Source: CAVQWT01 sp963810815
GTDB taxonomy: Bacteria; Pseudomonadota; Gammaproteobacteria; Burkholderiales; Casimicrobiaceae
Reading direction: 5' to 3'
DNA: 64,000 nt
Assembly (NCBI GenBank): GCA_963810815.1
Contig: CAWEPB010000008.1
Span: 371,879 to 435,878 of the forward strand
Shown piece by piece: positions 43,830-53,833 of the stretch. The position numbers and the translations under genes are program-made. The stretch's first letter is position 1; each line of letters opens with the position of its first letter. The notes beneath the pieces were generated by a model. That model was not told the DNA's origin and did not search any database. It saw only the letters and a program-made list of their open reading frames with translations.

Positions 43830-44342
43830 TCATCCGCCGGGCTTCGCGCAGTCGCAGACGTCGTTGCCCTTGTCGAAGATCACGCGCCAGACGCCGGGGG
43901 CTTCCTGTCGCCACACCGAGGTGAACGTCGCGACGACCTTGCCCGACGGGTCCCGCACCGGGCCCGACGACAGCGCCAGGTTGCCCGACGCCAGCACGAC
44001 GACCTCGTTCGGCTCCCACGAGAACGGCGCCTGCGGCTTGTCGTAGAGGCGCTTCCAGCCGGCGGCCACCGCCGACTTGCCGACCAGCGGCGTCGGTCCG
44101 GTGAAGAAGATCGCCTCGTCGGAGACGAAGGTCGCGAACGCCGCGTGATCGCGGTCGGCCATCGTCTTCGCGAACGCGCGCTCGGCGGCGGCCACCTGGC
44201 GCACGAGCTCGGCGTGGGCGGACGTTGCGACGGCGGGCGGGTCGGCGGCAGCGTCCGCCCCCGGTTTCGGCGTCGTCATCGCGCAGCCGGCCGCCAGCGA
44301 CAGCCCTGCGACGACGACGGGAACGGCAATGAACCTGCGCAT
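43830..44342 (-). CDS. DUF4440/SnoaL-like lipoprotein
   Basis: A 170-residue lipoprotein: MRRFIAVPVVVAGLSLAAGC has a lipobox (LAAGC). The body is an NTF2-like cone fold of the DUF4440 type (VAAAERAFAKTMADRDHAAFATFVSDEAIFFTGPTPLVGKSAVAAGWKRLY and VWRQEAPGVWRVIFDKG). Such proteins usually bind small ligands or act as accessory proteins; no catalytic residue set is evident. It lies between the sugar dehydrogenase and arfB on the same strand. Confidence 0.85.
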   Translation of the reverse strand: MRRFIAVPVVVAGLSLAAGCAMTTPKPGADAAADPPAVATSAHAELVRQVAAAERAFAKTMADRDHAAFATFVSDEAIFFTGPTPLVGKSAVAAGWKRLYDKPQAPFSWEPNEVVVLASGNLALSSGPVRDPSGKVVATFTSVWRQEAPGVWRVIFDKGNDVCDCAKPGG

Positions 44343-44376
44343 GGCGACGCCTCCTATAGCGGGACCGGCGCGGCGG

Positions 44377-44775
44377 TCACTCGTGCCCGGGTCGCCGCCG
44401 GCCGGCCTTGGTCTCGCCGCGCCGGACCTTTTCGTCGACGCGGCGACGCTGCGAACTCCTGGTCGGCCGCGTGGGTCTCCTGGGCGCCTGGACCGCGGTC
44501 GCGGTCTCGACCAGCGCCTGCAGCCGCGCCACCGCGTCGTCGCGGTTCTGCTCGAGGCTGCGGTAGCGCTGCGCCTTGATGACGATGACGCCGTCCGCGC
44601 TGATGCGCCGGTCCGGGTGGGCGACGAGCCGCGCCTTGACCTCGTCGGCGAGCGACGACGCGCCGATGTCGAAGCGCAGGTGCACGGCGTTGCTGACCTT
44701 GTTGACGTTCTGCCCGCCGGCACCCTGCGCGCGAATCGCGGTGATCTCTATTTCGTCGATGGGAATGTTGATCAC
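44377..44775 (-). CDS. arfB: alternative ribosome-rescue factor ArfB (peptidyl-tRNA hydrolase)
   Basis: A 132-residue release-factor-like hydrolase. The catalytic GGQ is at 20-22 in RAQGAGGQNVNKVSNAVHLRFDI, and the C-terminal basic tail (QRRRVDEKVRRGETKAGRRRPGHE) is the part that enters the empty mRNA channel of stalled ribosomes. The start is a GTG at 44775 giving MINIPIDEIEI, as in homologues. It is divergent from the bufferin operon across 202 bases. Confidence 0.92.
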   Translation of the reverse strand: MINIPIDEIEITAIRAQGAGGQNVNKVSNAVHLRFDIGASSLADEVKARLVAHPDRRISADGVIVIKAQRYRSLEQNRDDAVARLQALVETATAVQAPRRPTRPTRSSQRRRVDEKVRRGETKAGRRRPGHE

Positions 44776-44977
44776 GGCGGGCGGGTCGAAGGCTTGGTGG
44801 CGTTGCGGTGGCGCGGCGGGCGACGACCGGGACGGTCCACGGAGCGTCGGCGATGATACCTCGCCCTTCCCGGGCCGTAAGCTTTCGACCGGCGACGCGA
44901 CTACAATACGCCGCCGCCGCAGCCTTCGCACGACGGGCCGGCCGGATGCCTTCGACCCCTCGCCAAAGGAGACCTTT

Positions 44978-45286
44978 ATGCAACGCCAACTGTTCGCCGC
45001 CACCGCCTTCGCCCTCGCCGCCCTCGCCTCGGGTGCCACGCTCGCCGCCGACGACAAGACGTCGACGATGAAGGACCCGATGATGGGCGACAAGGCCGGC
45101 CAGGAAAAGTGCTACGGCGTTTCGCTCGCCGGCAAGAACGACTGCGCCGCGGGCCCCGGCACCAGCTGCGCCGGCACGTCCAAGACCGACTACCAGGGCA
45201 ACGCCTGGAAGATGGTCGCCAAGGGCACCTGCACGACCATCAAGACGCCGAAGGGCACGGGCTCGCTGACGCCGATCAAGTCCTGA
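44978..45286 (+). CDS. bufA: bufferin precursor (DUF2282)
   Basis: A 102-residue RiPP precursor of the DUF2282 family. It has a Sec signal (FAATAFALAALASGATLAAD) and a core with four conserved Cys at 45, 56, 64 and 85 in EKCYGVSLAGKNDCAAGPGTSCAGTSKTDYQGNAWKMV and KGTC. In characterised bufferins the DUF692 enzyme converts core Cys to oxazolone/thiooxazole-type groups, and the exported peptide binds copper. Here the modifying enzyme and accessory genes follow directly. AAAGGAG stands before the ATG at 44978. A TACAAT -10-like box occurs at 44902-44907 but has no good -35. Confidence 0.92.
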   Translation: MQRQLFAATAFALAALASGATLAADDKTSTMKDPMMGDKAGQEKCYGVSLAGKNDCAAGPGTSCAGTSKTDYQGNAWKMVAKGTCTTIKTPKGTGSLTPIKS

Positions 45287-45317
45287 TCGCCACCGTCCTG
45301 CGGACCGCGCACCCGCC

Positions 45318-46151
45318 ATGACCCCCTCCGCCGGCCTGTCGCTGAAGCCGCAGCAGTTCGACGCGGCGCTCGACTGCGCGGCGGAGGGACTCTGGTTCGA
45401 GGTCCATCCGGAGAACTACATGGTCGACGGTGGGCCGCGGCTCGCCTGGCTCGACCGCGTTCGCACCCGGCATCCGCTGTCGCTGCACGGCGTCGGCGCG
45501 TCGCTGGGGGCGGATGCCGACCCGGACCCGCGCCACCTCGCGCGGCTCGCGGCGCTGTGCGAGCGCGTGCAGCCGGCGCTGGTTTCCGAGCACCTCGCGT
45601 GGTCGGCGTGGCGCGGCGTCTATCACGCCGACCTGCTGCCGCTGCCGCGCACCCGCCCGGTGCTGGACCGGCTGGTGCGGAACGTCGGGCGGATGCAGGA
45701 CGCGCTCGGCCGCACCATCGCCATCGAGAATCCGTCGCACTACCTGCGCTTCGACGCGCACGAGTACGACGAGATCGACTTCCTCGCCGAACTCGCGCGC
45801 CGCAGCGGCTGCGGCCTGCTGCTCGACGTCAACAACGTCCATGTCGGGGCGCGCAACCTCGGCTACGAGGCCGCCACCGTGATCGACCGCGTGCCGGGCG
45901 AGCTGGTGCGCGAGATCCACCTCGCCGGCCACTCGGCCGACCCGACGCTGGGCGACGCGCTGCTGATCGATTCGCACGACGCGCCGGTCGCGCCCGAGGT
46001 CTGGGCGCTGTACGAGCGGCTGATCGCGCGCATCGGGCCGCGGCCCACGCTGGTCGAGCGCGACGACAACATCCCGCCGTTCGCGGAGCTGCTCGCCGAG
46101 CGGCAGCGGGCGCAGGACGTGCTGCGGTGCGCGGCGAGGCTGGCCGCATGA
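45318..46151 (+). CDS. bufB: DUF692 multinuclear non-haem iron oxygenase (bufferin maturase)
   Basis: A 277-residue TIM-barrel MNIO enzyme, related to MbnB, that modifies Cys in the precursor peptide. Candidate iron ligands are spread as expected: H57 (SLHGVG), H92 (SEHLAW), E137 (IENPSHYL), D170/N172 (LLDVNNVHVGARN), H201 (EIHLAGHS), D218 (DSHDAPV) and E247 (LVERDDNIPP). AEGLWFEVHPENYM near the N terminus is the DUF692 opening block. The ATG at 45318 lies 31 bases after the precursor gene. Its stop overlaps the start of the next gene (ATGA). Confidence 0.93.
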   Translation: MTPSAGLSLKPQQFDAALDCAAEGLWFEVHPENYMVDGGPRLAWLDRVRTRHPLSLHGVGASLGADADPDPRHLARLAALCERVQPALVSEHLAWSAWRGVYHADLLPLPRTRPVLDRLVRNVGRMQDALGRTIAIENPSHYLRFDAHEYDEIDFLAELARRSGCGLLLDVNNVHVGARNLGYEAATVIDRVPGELVREIHLAGHSADPTLGDALLIDSHDAPVAPEVWALYERLIARIGPRPTLVERDDNIPPFAELLAERQRAQDVLRCAARLAA

Positions 46152-47117
46152 CCGGCATGGACCTCGCCGCGTACCAGGACGCCTTCGCGCGCGCGCTGTT
46201 CGCGCCCGGGGCGGAGGCCGGGCCGGCGCGCCAGATGGGCGCGTCAACGGATCCCGGCGGCACGCGCGTCGGGGCCGGCGGCGGCCATGGCGGGACCGGC
46301 AGCGGAACGCGCCGCCGTCGACGCCGCCGCGCTCGTCGCCGCGCTCGCCGCGCAGCCGGGCTTCGCCGTCCATCGCAACACGGTGCTTAAGGGCGCCATC
46401 GACGCCATCGAGGCCAACTATCCGGCGGTGACGCGGCTGGTCGGCGGCGAGTGGATGCGCGCGGCGGCGGCGGTGTACGTCCGCGAAGCGCCGCCCGCCG
46501 AGCCGTCGCTGCTGCACTACGGAGCGGGGTTCCCCGAGTGGCTGTCGACGTTCCCGCCGGCGGCGGACCTGCGCTGGCTCGCCGACGTCGCCCGCCTCGA
46601 TCGCGCGTGGACCGAGGCGCACGTCGCCGCCGACGAGCCGCCGGTCGAAGCCGCGGCCATCGCCGCGCTCGCGCCTGCCGAGCTCGCGCGCACGGTGCTG
46701 CGTCCGCACGCGTCGGCGCGCTGGCACTTCGCCGCGGACGCGCCAGTCCACACGTTGTGGCAGCGCAACCGCCGCTCCGCCGCCGAGATTCCCGACGAGG
46801 ACGTCGGCGCCGATCTCGATTGGCGAGGCGAAGGCGCGCTGCTGACGCGGCCGAAGGACGCCGTCGAATCCATCGCGCTCGACGCCGCCGGCATCGCCTT
46901 CCTCGACGCCTGTGCCGCGGGCGGGACGCTGGCCGACGCCGCCGCGGCCGCCATCGCCGCCGCAGCCGCCGGCGCCGGAGACGACACCGGCCGCGCCGGC
47001 GTCCGCGCCGGCACCACGCCCGACGTCGACCTCGCGCCGCTGATGGCGGCGCTGCTCACGGCTGGCGCGTTCGGCCAGCTCCGGCTGCTCGCCGATCCCG
47101 CGGAGGCCACCGGATGA
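46148..47117 (+). CDS. bufC: DUF2063 partner protein of the bufferin system, one apparent frameshift
   Basis: The start at 46148 overlaps the DUF692 stop and gives MTGMDLAAYQDAFARALFAPGA, a proper DUF2063 N terminus. The main body, from about 46290 (AALAAQPGFAVHRNTVLKGAIDAIEANYPAVTRLVGGEWMRAAAAVYVREAPP) to 47117, is one frame further on. A single +1 shift between about 46200 and 46290 reunites them in roughly 320 residues. DUF2063 proteins pair with DUF692 enzymes and are thought to bind the precursor's leader region for delivery. The C-terminal Ala-rich tail is longer than usual. Its stop overlaps the DoxX start by 4 bases. Confidence 0.8.
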
Positions 47118-47584
47118 GCGCCGTCGCCAGGCCGCTCGCCACGCCGTCGTCGCTGCGCGCCGCCTGGAACCGCGGCGCCGACCGCGCGACGCGGCTCGTC
47201 GGCGACGCGCTGCTGCTGCTGCTCGCGCGGCTGGGCATCGCCGGCATCTTCTGGCAGTCGGCACGCACCAAGGTCGACGGCTGGCTCACCGTCACCGACG
47301 GCACCTACGCACTGTTCCACGACGAGTACCGGCTGCCGCTGCTGCCGCCGGAGTTCGCCGCGCACGCGGCCGCGTACGCCGAGCACCTGTTCCCGGCGCT
47401 GCTGGTGCTGGGTCTGGCGACGAGATTGTCGGCCGCCGCGCTGCTGGGAATGACCGCCGTCATCCAGATCTTCGTCTACCCCGATGCCTGGCCGACGCAC
47501 CTGTCGTGGGCGGCATTGCTGCTGCCGCTGGTGGCGCGCGGCGGCGGCGCGCTGTCGCTGGACCGGGCGCTGGGACTGCGCTGA
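47114..47584 (+). CDS. bufD: DoxX-family membrane protein of the bufferin operon
   Basis: A 156-residue integral membrane protein with about four helices (LLLLLARLGIAGIFWQSA, LFPALLVLGLATRLSAAALLGMTAVIQIFVY, WAALLLPLVARGGGALSLD) and the DoxX pattern RLGIAGIFWQSARTKVDGW. DoxX-type genes commonly close buf operons and may handle redox or export steps. It overlaps the bufC stop in an ATGA arrangement, so all four genes are one transcription unit. It uses the ATG at 47114. Confidence 0.88.
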   Translation: MSAVARPLATPSSLRAAWNRGADRATRLVGDALLLLLARLGIAGIFWQSARTKVDGWLTVTDGTYALFHDEYRLPLLPPEFAAHAAAYAEHLFPALLVLGLATRLSAAALLGMTAVIQIFVYPDAWPTHLSWAALLLPLVARGGGALSLDRALGLR

Positions 47585-47595
47585 CGCGACCCCGG

Positions 47596-47623
47596 CGGAC
47601 CGCGCGTCAGGCCCCGCGGTCCG
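47596..47623. terminator. hairpin at the end of the buf operon, shared with the convergent GNAT gene
   Basis: CGGACCGCG (47596-47604) pairs with CGCGGTCCG (47615-47623) around 10 bases. It begins 12 bases after the DoxX stop and covers the last codons of the convergent acetyltransferase. It is a likely two-way terminator without a T-run. Confidence 0.5.
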
Positions 47624-48188
47624 AGGCGCGACGCAGCGGAAAGGGGCCGACGTCGACGGCCATCAGGTGCAGGTTCTCGTTCTGCGGCGGCCACACGATC
47701 GCGCGATCGAAGCGGAAGCCCGTGCGCTCGAGCAGCCGGATCGACCGCTGGTTGTCCGGCGCGACGATCGCCACCAGCCGCGTGAGCCCGAAGTCGTCGC
47801 GCGCATGGTCGAGCACCGCGCGCACCGACTCCAGCGCGTAGCCCTGCCCGCGATGTCCCGGCAGGAACGCGAAGCCGACGTCGACGTCCTCGAGCGCGTC
47901 CCGCTTGATCAGCCCGCAGATGCCGATCGGCCGTCCGCTTTCGCGCAGGTCGACGCGGTACAGCCCGAAGCCGTGACGCCGGTAGCTCGCGACCGCTCCC
48001 TCCTCGATGTACCGCGCCGCGTCGTCGGGCGTGCGCGCGCCCTTGTCGCCGATGTAGCGGACGAAGTCGGCATCGTTGAGGAGTTCCAGCATGAACGGCG
48101 CGTCGGCGCGCGACAGCCGGCGCAGCGAGAGACGCGCGGTGTCCACCGTCACCGCGTCGCCGTCGAAACTCCGGTTCACGTCATCCAT
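47607..48188 (-). CDS. GNAT-family N-acetyltransferase (RimJ-like)
   Basis: A 193-residue acetyltransferase: DTARLSLRRLSRADAPFMLELLNDADFVRYIGDKG is the RimJ/RimL-type opening, and DVGFAFLPGHRGQGYALESVRAVLDHA contains the acetyl-CoA pyrophosphate loop (RGQGYA). GLTRLVAIVAPDNQRSIRLLERTGFRF completes the fold. It uses acetyl-CoA in the cytoplasm; the acceptor is unknown. The ATG at 48188 is chosen. No operon partner is evident downstream. Confidence 0.92.
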   Translation of the reverse strand: MDDVNRSFDGDAVTVDTARLSLRRLSRADAPFMLELLNDADFVRYIGDKGARTPDDAARYIEEGAVASYRRHGFGLYRVDLRESGRPIGICGLIKRDALEDVDVGFAFLPGHRGQGYALESVRAVLDHARDDFGLTRLVAIVAPDNQRSIRLLERTGFRFDRAIVWPPQNENLHLMAVDVGPFPLRRASDRGA

Positions 48189-48218
48189 CGTGGTCGTCCC
48201 GCCGCCGCGCCGCCGTCA

Positions 48219-48428
48219 CTATATCCCCAGCAACCGGGCGATGATCGATTTGGCGATGAAGCCCAGCATGCCGAACGACAGCACGAAGAACAGCACGAAG
48301 GTGCCCAGCTTGCCGGCCTTCGACTTGCGCGCCAGGTCGAAGATGATGAACAGCATGAACAGGATGAAGCCGCCCACGCCGAACGTCATGCCGAATTCGG
48401 CGACCTGCTCTTCGGTCAGGCCCCACAT
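48219..48428 (-). CDS. DUF2788 small membrane protein
   Basis: A 69-residue inner-membrane protein with two helices: GMTFGVGGFILFMLFIIFDLA and GTFVLFFVLSFGMLGFIAKSIIA. It starts MWGLTEEQVAEFGMTFGVG and matches the DUF2788 family of Betaproteobacteria, whose function is unknown. It is 11 bases downstream of the DUF2189 gene on the same strand, suggesting co-transcription. It supports a betaproteobacterial origin for the window. Confidence 0.85.
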   Translation of the reverse strand: MWGLTEEQVAEFGMTFGVGGFILFMLFIIFDLARKSKAGKLGTFVLFFVLSFGMLGFIAKSIIARLLGI

Positions 48429-48439
48429 GGCGCGGGGCT

Positions 48440-49231
48440 TCAGTCCGCCGCGCGGGGCGGCGCGGCGGCGGCGTCGACCAGCTCGCGGTACGCGTGCCAG
48501 CTCGCGTGGCCGATCACCGGGATCACGAACGCGAAGCCGATCATCATCGTCGCCAGCGACAGCGCGGACGCGACCATGATCATCGTCGCCCACACGACCA
48601 GCGTGACCGGATTGCGGCCGACCGCGCGCACGCTGGTGAGCAGCGCCGTGCCCAGGTCGACGCGGCGGTCGAGCAGCAGCGGCGCGGACACCACCGTCAA
48701 TGCGAACACCGCGGCCGCGCCCAGCCCGCCCAGCAGCGCCCACAGCGGGAACAGCGCGCCCTCGGCCAGCACCACGTGGCGCACGAACGCGTCGATGCCG
48801 GTGATCGGCTCGCGCACGAACAGCGCGATCATCACCGCCGAGGCCAGCACCCACATCGTCGCCGCGGTGGCGAGGCCCAGCCCCAGCCACACCAGCGGCC
48901 GCGCGTCGCGGCTCCACGCGCCGACGGCGTCGTGCAGCGTCGGCCGCTCGCCCAGCGCCAGCCGGCGCGACAGCTCGTAGAGCCCCGTCGCGACGATCGG
49001 CCCGACCAGCAGGAAGCCGGAGATCGCGCCGGGCAGCAGCCACCACGCGTGCAGGCCGACGGTGACGATGGCCAGCCCGGCCAGCGTCACGATCACGCCG
49101 TGGGCGAGGCTGGGGCCGAAGCTGTGCGTGAAGTCGCGCCAGCCCGCCACGAGCCAGCGCCAGGGCGCGCCGGCGGCGACCTCGCGCACCGGCAGCGCGA
49201 CGACCTCACGCGGCGGCGTGGGCTCGGTCAT
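48440..49231 (-). CDS. DUF2189 integral membrane protein
   Basis: A 263-residue polytopic membrane protein with six predicted helices (LAHGVIVTLAGLAIVTVGL, WLLPGAISGFLLVGPIVATGLYEL, WLGLGLATAATMWVLASAVMIALFV, LFPLWALLGGLGAAAVFALTVVSAPLLLD, TLVVWATMIMVASALSLATMMIGFAFVIPVI). WRDFTHSFGPSLAHG and IGHASWHAYRELVD at the ends are typical of DUF2189, found beside respiratory genes in Proteobacteria; its role is unknown. It lies 25 bases downstream of the TAXI gene. Confidence 0.85.
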   Translation of the reverse strand: MTEPTPPREVVALPVREVAAGAPWRWLVAGWRDFTHSFGPSLAHGVIVTLAGLAIVTVGLHAWWLLPGAISGFLLVGPIVATGLYELSRRLALGERPTLHDAVGAWSRDARPLVWLGLGLATAATMWVLASAVMIALFVREPITGIDAFVRHVVLAEGALFPLWALLGGLGAAAVFALTVVSAPLLLDRRVDLGTALLTSVRAVGRNPVTLVVWATMIMVASALSLATMMIGFAFVIPVIGHASWHAYRELVDAAAAPPRAAD

Positions 49232-49256
49232 CGAAGTTCCGCGGTACGGGCGAGGG

Positions 49257-50831
49257 TCACTTGGCGGCGGTCGCCGGCGCCGCTGCGGCGGGTGCTGCCG
49301 GCTCGCCGGTACCGGACGTGCCCAGCCACGCGTCGGCTGCCGGATGCCAGGGCAGCGAGACGCCGACCCGGGCGGTGCGCCGCGCGATGTGCGCGACCGC
49401 GGCGGCATCGTCGCCGGCGCGCGAGTCGAACAGCAGCTTCAGCATCGTGTCGACCGCGGCGGCAGGGACGTTCGCGCGCGTCACCAGCAGCGCAGTCGCC
49501 GCGAGCGTCGGCACCGGCGCGGCCTGGCCGTTGTAGGTGGCGGCGGGCAGCGTCAGCGGCACGAGGCCCGCGTCGAGCAGTTCGCGGGACGGGCCGATCG
49601 GCACCAGCGCCACCGCCGTGCGCGCCGCCAGCCGCTGCAGCTCGGTCGCCGGCGCATGGATGGTCAGGAACATCGCGTCGACCTTGCCGTCGGCGAGCGC
49701 CTGCGCGGCCTCGGCCGGCGGTGCGCGCCCGGCGGCAGCAAGCTCCTCGACGGCGATCCCGCTGACATTGAGGATCGCGAGGGCATTGGCGCGCGTGCCG
49801 GACCCCTCCGGCCCCAGCTCGACGCGCTTGCCCCTCAGGTCCGCCACGCCGGTGATGCCGCCCTTCGCGCGCACGACCAGGTGCACGGCCTCGGGGAACA
49901 GGCTCGCAACGGCCCGCAGCTCGGGCTGCGGCGCGCCCGCGAAGCGGCCGCGCCCGGCGAAGGCGCTGCGCGCGATGTCGTTCTGCACCAGGGCGAATTC
50001 CGCGCTCCCGTCGTAGAGCTGGCGGATGTTGGCGACGCTGCCTTCGGTGACGACGGGCTCGAGCGCGACCTTCGCCGCGAAGGCGCGCACTTCCAGCGCG
50101 CGCATGGTGTCGGCGTACGCCCCTCCGGCCGGGCCGCCGGCGATGGTGATGACGGACGCGGCGTGCTCGAGCCGCGCGCGGGCCCGCGCGTGCGCCGCCT
50201 CGATTTCCTCGCGGAGGATGGCGTCGCGCTCGTCGCGCGTCACCGCCGCGGGCGAGGTCATCAGCTCCCGCAACCTGGCGAACGCGGCCTCCAGCGGCGT
50301 CGGCAGCGGCTCCTCCTTCGGCCGCGGCTGCACCGCGGCCACCTTGGCCGCGGCGGGCAGCGGCGCCTCCTCGACGGCGGTCGAGGGCGCCAGCGCAATC
50401 TGCTCGTAGCGCCCGTCCCGGCGCGCGAACGCGGCGGTTCCGAACACGCCGATGCCGTCGCCGGCCTTGTTGCCCTCGGCCTTGAGGCCGACGACGCCCT
50501 TGGGCGCGGCCCCCAGCAGCGCGCCCAGCGACGCGACGCTGTGCGAGTTCCACTGCGTGAAATCGTAATCGCGCGCCAGCTTCATCCGCGCATTGAAGAA
50601 GACGAGCCGCCCGTCGACACCCTTCAGCGCCGTGCTGCCCGAGGTCTTCAGGCTCTCGACCGTCAGCACGCGCCCGCCGAGCGCGGCATCGAGCTGGCTC
50701 TGGACGGACTCCTTGACGAACGATGTTTCGGGACCGCGCGAGCAGCCGGCCAGCGCGAGCGCGGCCACGGCCAGCAGTGCCGCCAGCACCGGCCGCATCC
50801 ACCCGTCCGGCAGCGTCAGAGTCCGAACCAT
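49257..50831 (-). CDS. TAXI-family solute-binding lipoprotein with an extra N-terminal domain
   Basis: A 524-residue lipoprotein (lipobox ALAGC, Cys30). Residues 31-150 form an added domain (SFVKESVQSQLDAALGGRVLTVESLKTSGS), followed by a charged linker that is partly coiled. From about 227 there is a TAXI-type periplasmic binding fold: VITIAGGPAGGAYADTMRALEVRA, EGSVANIRQLYDGSAEFALVQNDIARSAFAG, LRGKRVELGPEGSGTRANALAIL. TAXI receptors normally serve TRAP transporters, but no TRAP permease is nearby. Instead the gene overlaps gltS by 16 bases. A regulatory or feeding role for that symporter is the simplest inference. Confidence 0.82.
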   Translation of the reverse strand: MVRTLTLPDGWMRPVLAALLAVAALALAGCSRGPETSFVKESVQSQLDAALGGRVLTVESLKTSGSTALKGVDGRLVFFNARMKLARDYDFTQWNSHSVASLGALLGAAPKGVVGLKAEGNKAGDGIGVFGTAAFARRDGRYEQIALAPSTAVEEAPLPAAAKVAAVQPRPKEEPLPTPLEAAFARLRELMTSPAAVTRDERDAILREEIEAAHARARARLEHAASVITIAGGPAGGAYADTMRALEVRAFAAKVALEPVVTEGSVANIRQLYDGSAEFALVQNDIARSAFAGRGRFAGAPQPELRAVASLFPEAVHLVVRAKGGITGVADLRGKRVELGPEGSGTRANALAILNVSGIAVEELAAAGRAPPAEAAQALADGKVDAMFLTIHAPATELQRLAARTAVALVPIGPSRELLDAGLVPLTLPAATYNGQAAPVPTLAATALLVTRANVPAAAVDTMLKLLFDSRAGDDAAAVAHIARRTARVGVSLPWHPAADAWLGTSGTGEPAAPAAAAPATAAK

Positions 50832-52033
50832 GGCAGCAGCAGGTAGCCCTGGATGATCAGGGCGTTCGCGACGTCGATCAGGAACGCGCCCATCACCGGG
50901 ATCAGCAGGAACGCCAGCGGCGAGTGGCCGTAGCGCTCGGCGACCGCCTGCACGTTGACCATCGCCGTCGCCGTCGATCCCATGGCGAAGCCGAGGTGAC
51001 CCGTCGCGAGCAGCGCGGCGTCGTAGTTGCGGCCCATGACCCGGAAGGTGATGAACGCCACGTAGGCCGCGATGGCGGCGGTCTGCACCAGCAGGATGAC
51101 CATGATCGGCCCGGCGAGATCGACGAGTTCCCACAGCTTGAGCGTCATGATGATCATCGCCAGGAACAGCGACAGCGACAGCGCGCCGATGGTCTCGACC
51201 GCACGGTCGCTGACCCTGTACACGCCGGTGAGCGACAGCAGGTTGCGCAGCGCCGCGCCGACCAGCAGCGCCCAGATGAACGACGGCAAGGTGAACGCGC
51301 CCTGCCCCAGCACCTCGAACAGCGTCAGCCCGACCGCCATCGACACGAAGACCAGCAGCAGCGTCTCGACCAGCCGGCGCACCGACAGCCCGTCGTCGGC
51401 GGCGGGCGGCAGCGTGGACGCGGGGGCCGCGTCCGGCGCCCCCGCCGCGGCATCGGCGGCGGCCGACAGCCCGTGCCGCCGGATCAGCCAGCCCGCCAGC
51501 GGCCCGCCCAGCAGGCCGCCGACGACGAGCCCGTAGGTCGCGCAGGCGACGGCGAGCTCGACGGCGCCCTGCAGGTTGCGCTCCTCGGTGAACTTGCCCG
51601 CCCACGCGGCGCCCGTGCCGTGGCCGCCGGACAGCGTGATCGAGCCGGCGAGCAGCCCGTTCAGCGGATGGAGATCGAAGGCCATCGCCAGCGCGACGCC
51701 GATCGCGTTCTGCATCGCCAGCCCGCCCGCTACGACGACGAAGAACAGCCCCAGCAGCCTGCCGCCCTTGGCCAGCGAGCGCGCGTCGGCGGTGAGCCCG
51801 ACGGTGGTGAAGAACGCGATGTTGAGCGGCGTGATCAGCGCCGGGTCGAACGACAGCTTGACGTTGACACCGCGCAACGCGGTGACGACAGCCGCGAACA
51901 GCATGCCGCCGACGACGGCGTCCGGAATGCTGTAGCGCTTGAGGAACGCGACGCGCCCGACCAGCAGGTGGCCGATGACCAGCCCTGCAGCGGCGAGCGC
52001 CAGCGTGTAGTAGATGTTGACGTCGAGGTTCAT
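50816..52033 (-). CDS. gltS: sodium/glutamate symporter (GltS family)
   Basis: A 405-residue inner-membrane carrier with about ten helices. GltS signature blocks are YSIPDAVVGGMLFAAVV, IAFFTTVGLTADARSLAKGG, LAGSITLSGGHGTGAAWAGKF and GLVVGGLLGGPLAGWLIRRHG, the last two forming the re-entrant GGHGT loop typical of these Na+-coupled transporters. FLKRY replaces the more usual FLRRF near the N terminus. Upstream, TAGAAT (52054-52049) could be a -10 box but would leave only a short leader, and no Shine-Dalgarno sequence is seen. It is translationally overlapped with the TAXI gene. Confidence 0.9.
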   Translation of the reverse strand: MNLDVNIYYTLALAAAGLVIGHLLVGRVAFLKRYSIPDAVVGGMLFAAVVTALRGVNVKLSFDPALITPLNIAFFTTVGLTADARSLAKGGRLLGLFFVVVAGGLAMQNAIGVALAMAFDLHPLNGLLAGSITLSGGHGTGAAWAGKFTEERNLQGAVELAVACATYGLVVGGLLGGPLAGWLIRRHGLSAAADAAAGAPDAAPASTLPPAADDGLSVRRLVETLLLVFVSMAVGLTLFEVLGQGAFTLPSFIWALLVGAALRNLLSLTGVYRVSDRAVETIGALSLSLFLAMIIMTLKLWELVDLAGPIMVILLVQTAAIAAYVAFITFRVMGRNYDAALLATGHLGFAMGSTATAMVNVQAVAERYGHSPLAFLLIPVMGAFLIDVANALIIQGYLLLPWFGL

Positions 52034-52095
52034 GGCGCGCGAAACGCCATTCTAGCGCGACCGCATCGCCGTCGGCGGCCACGGCGGTGACCGAC

Positions 52096-53826
<1,731 letters not shown>

Positions 53827-53833
53827 GGCGGAC

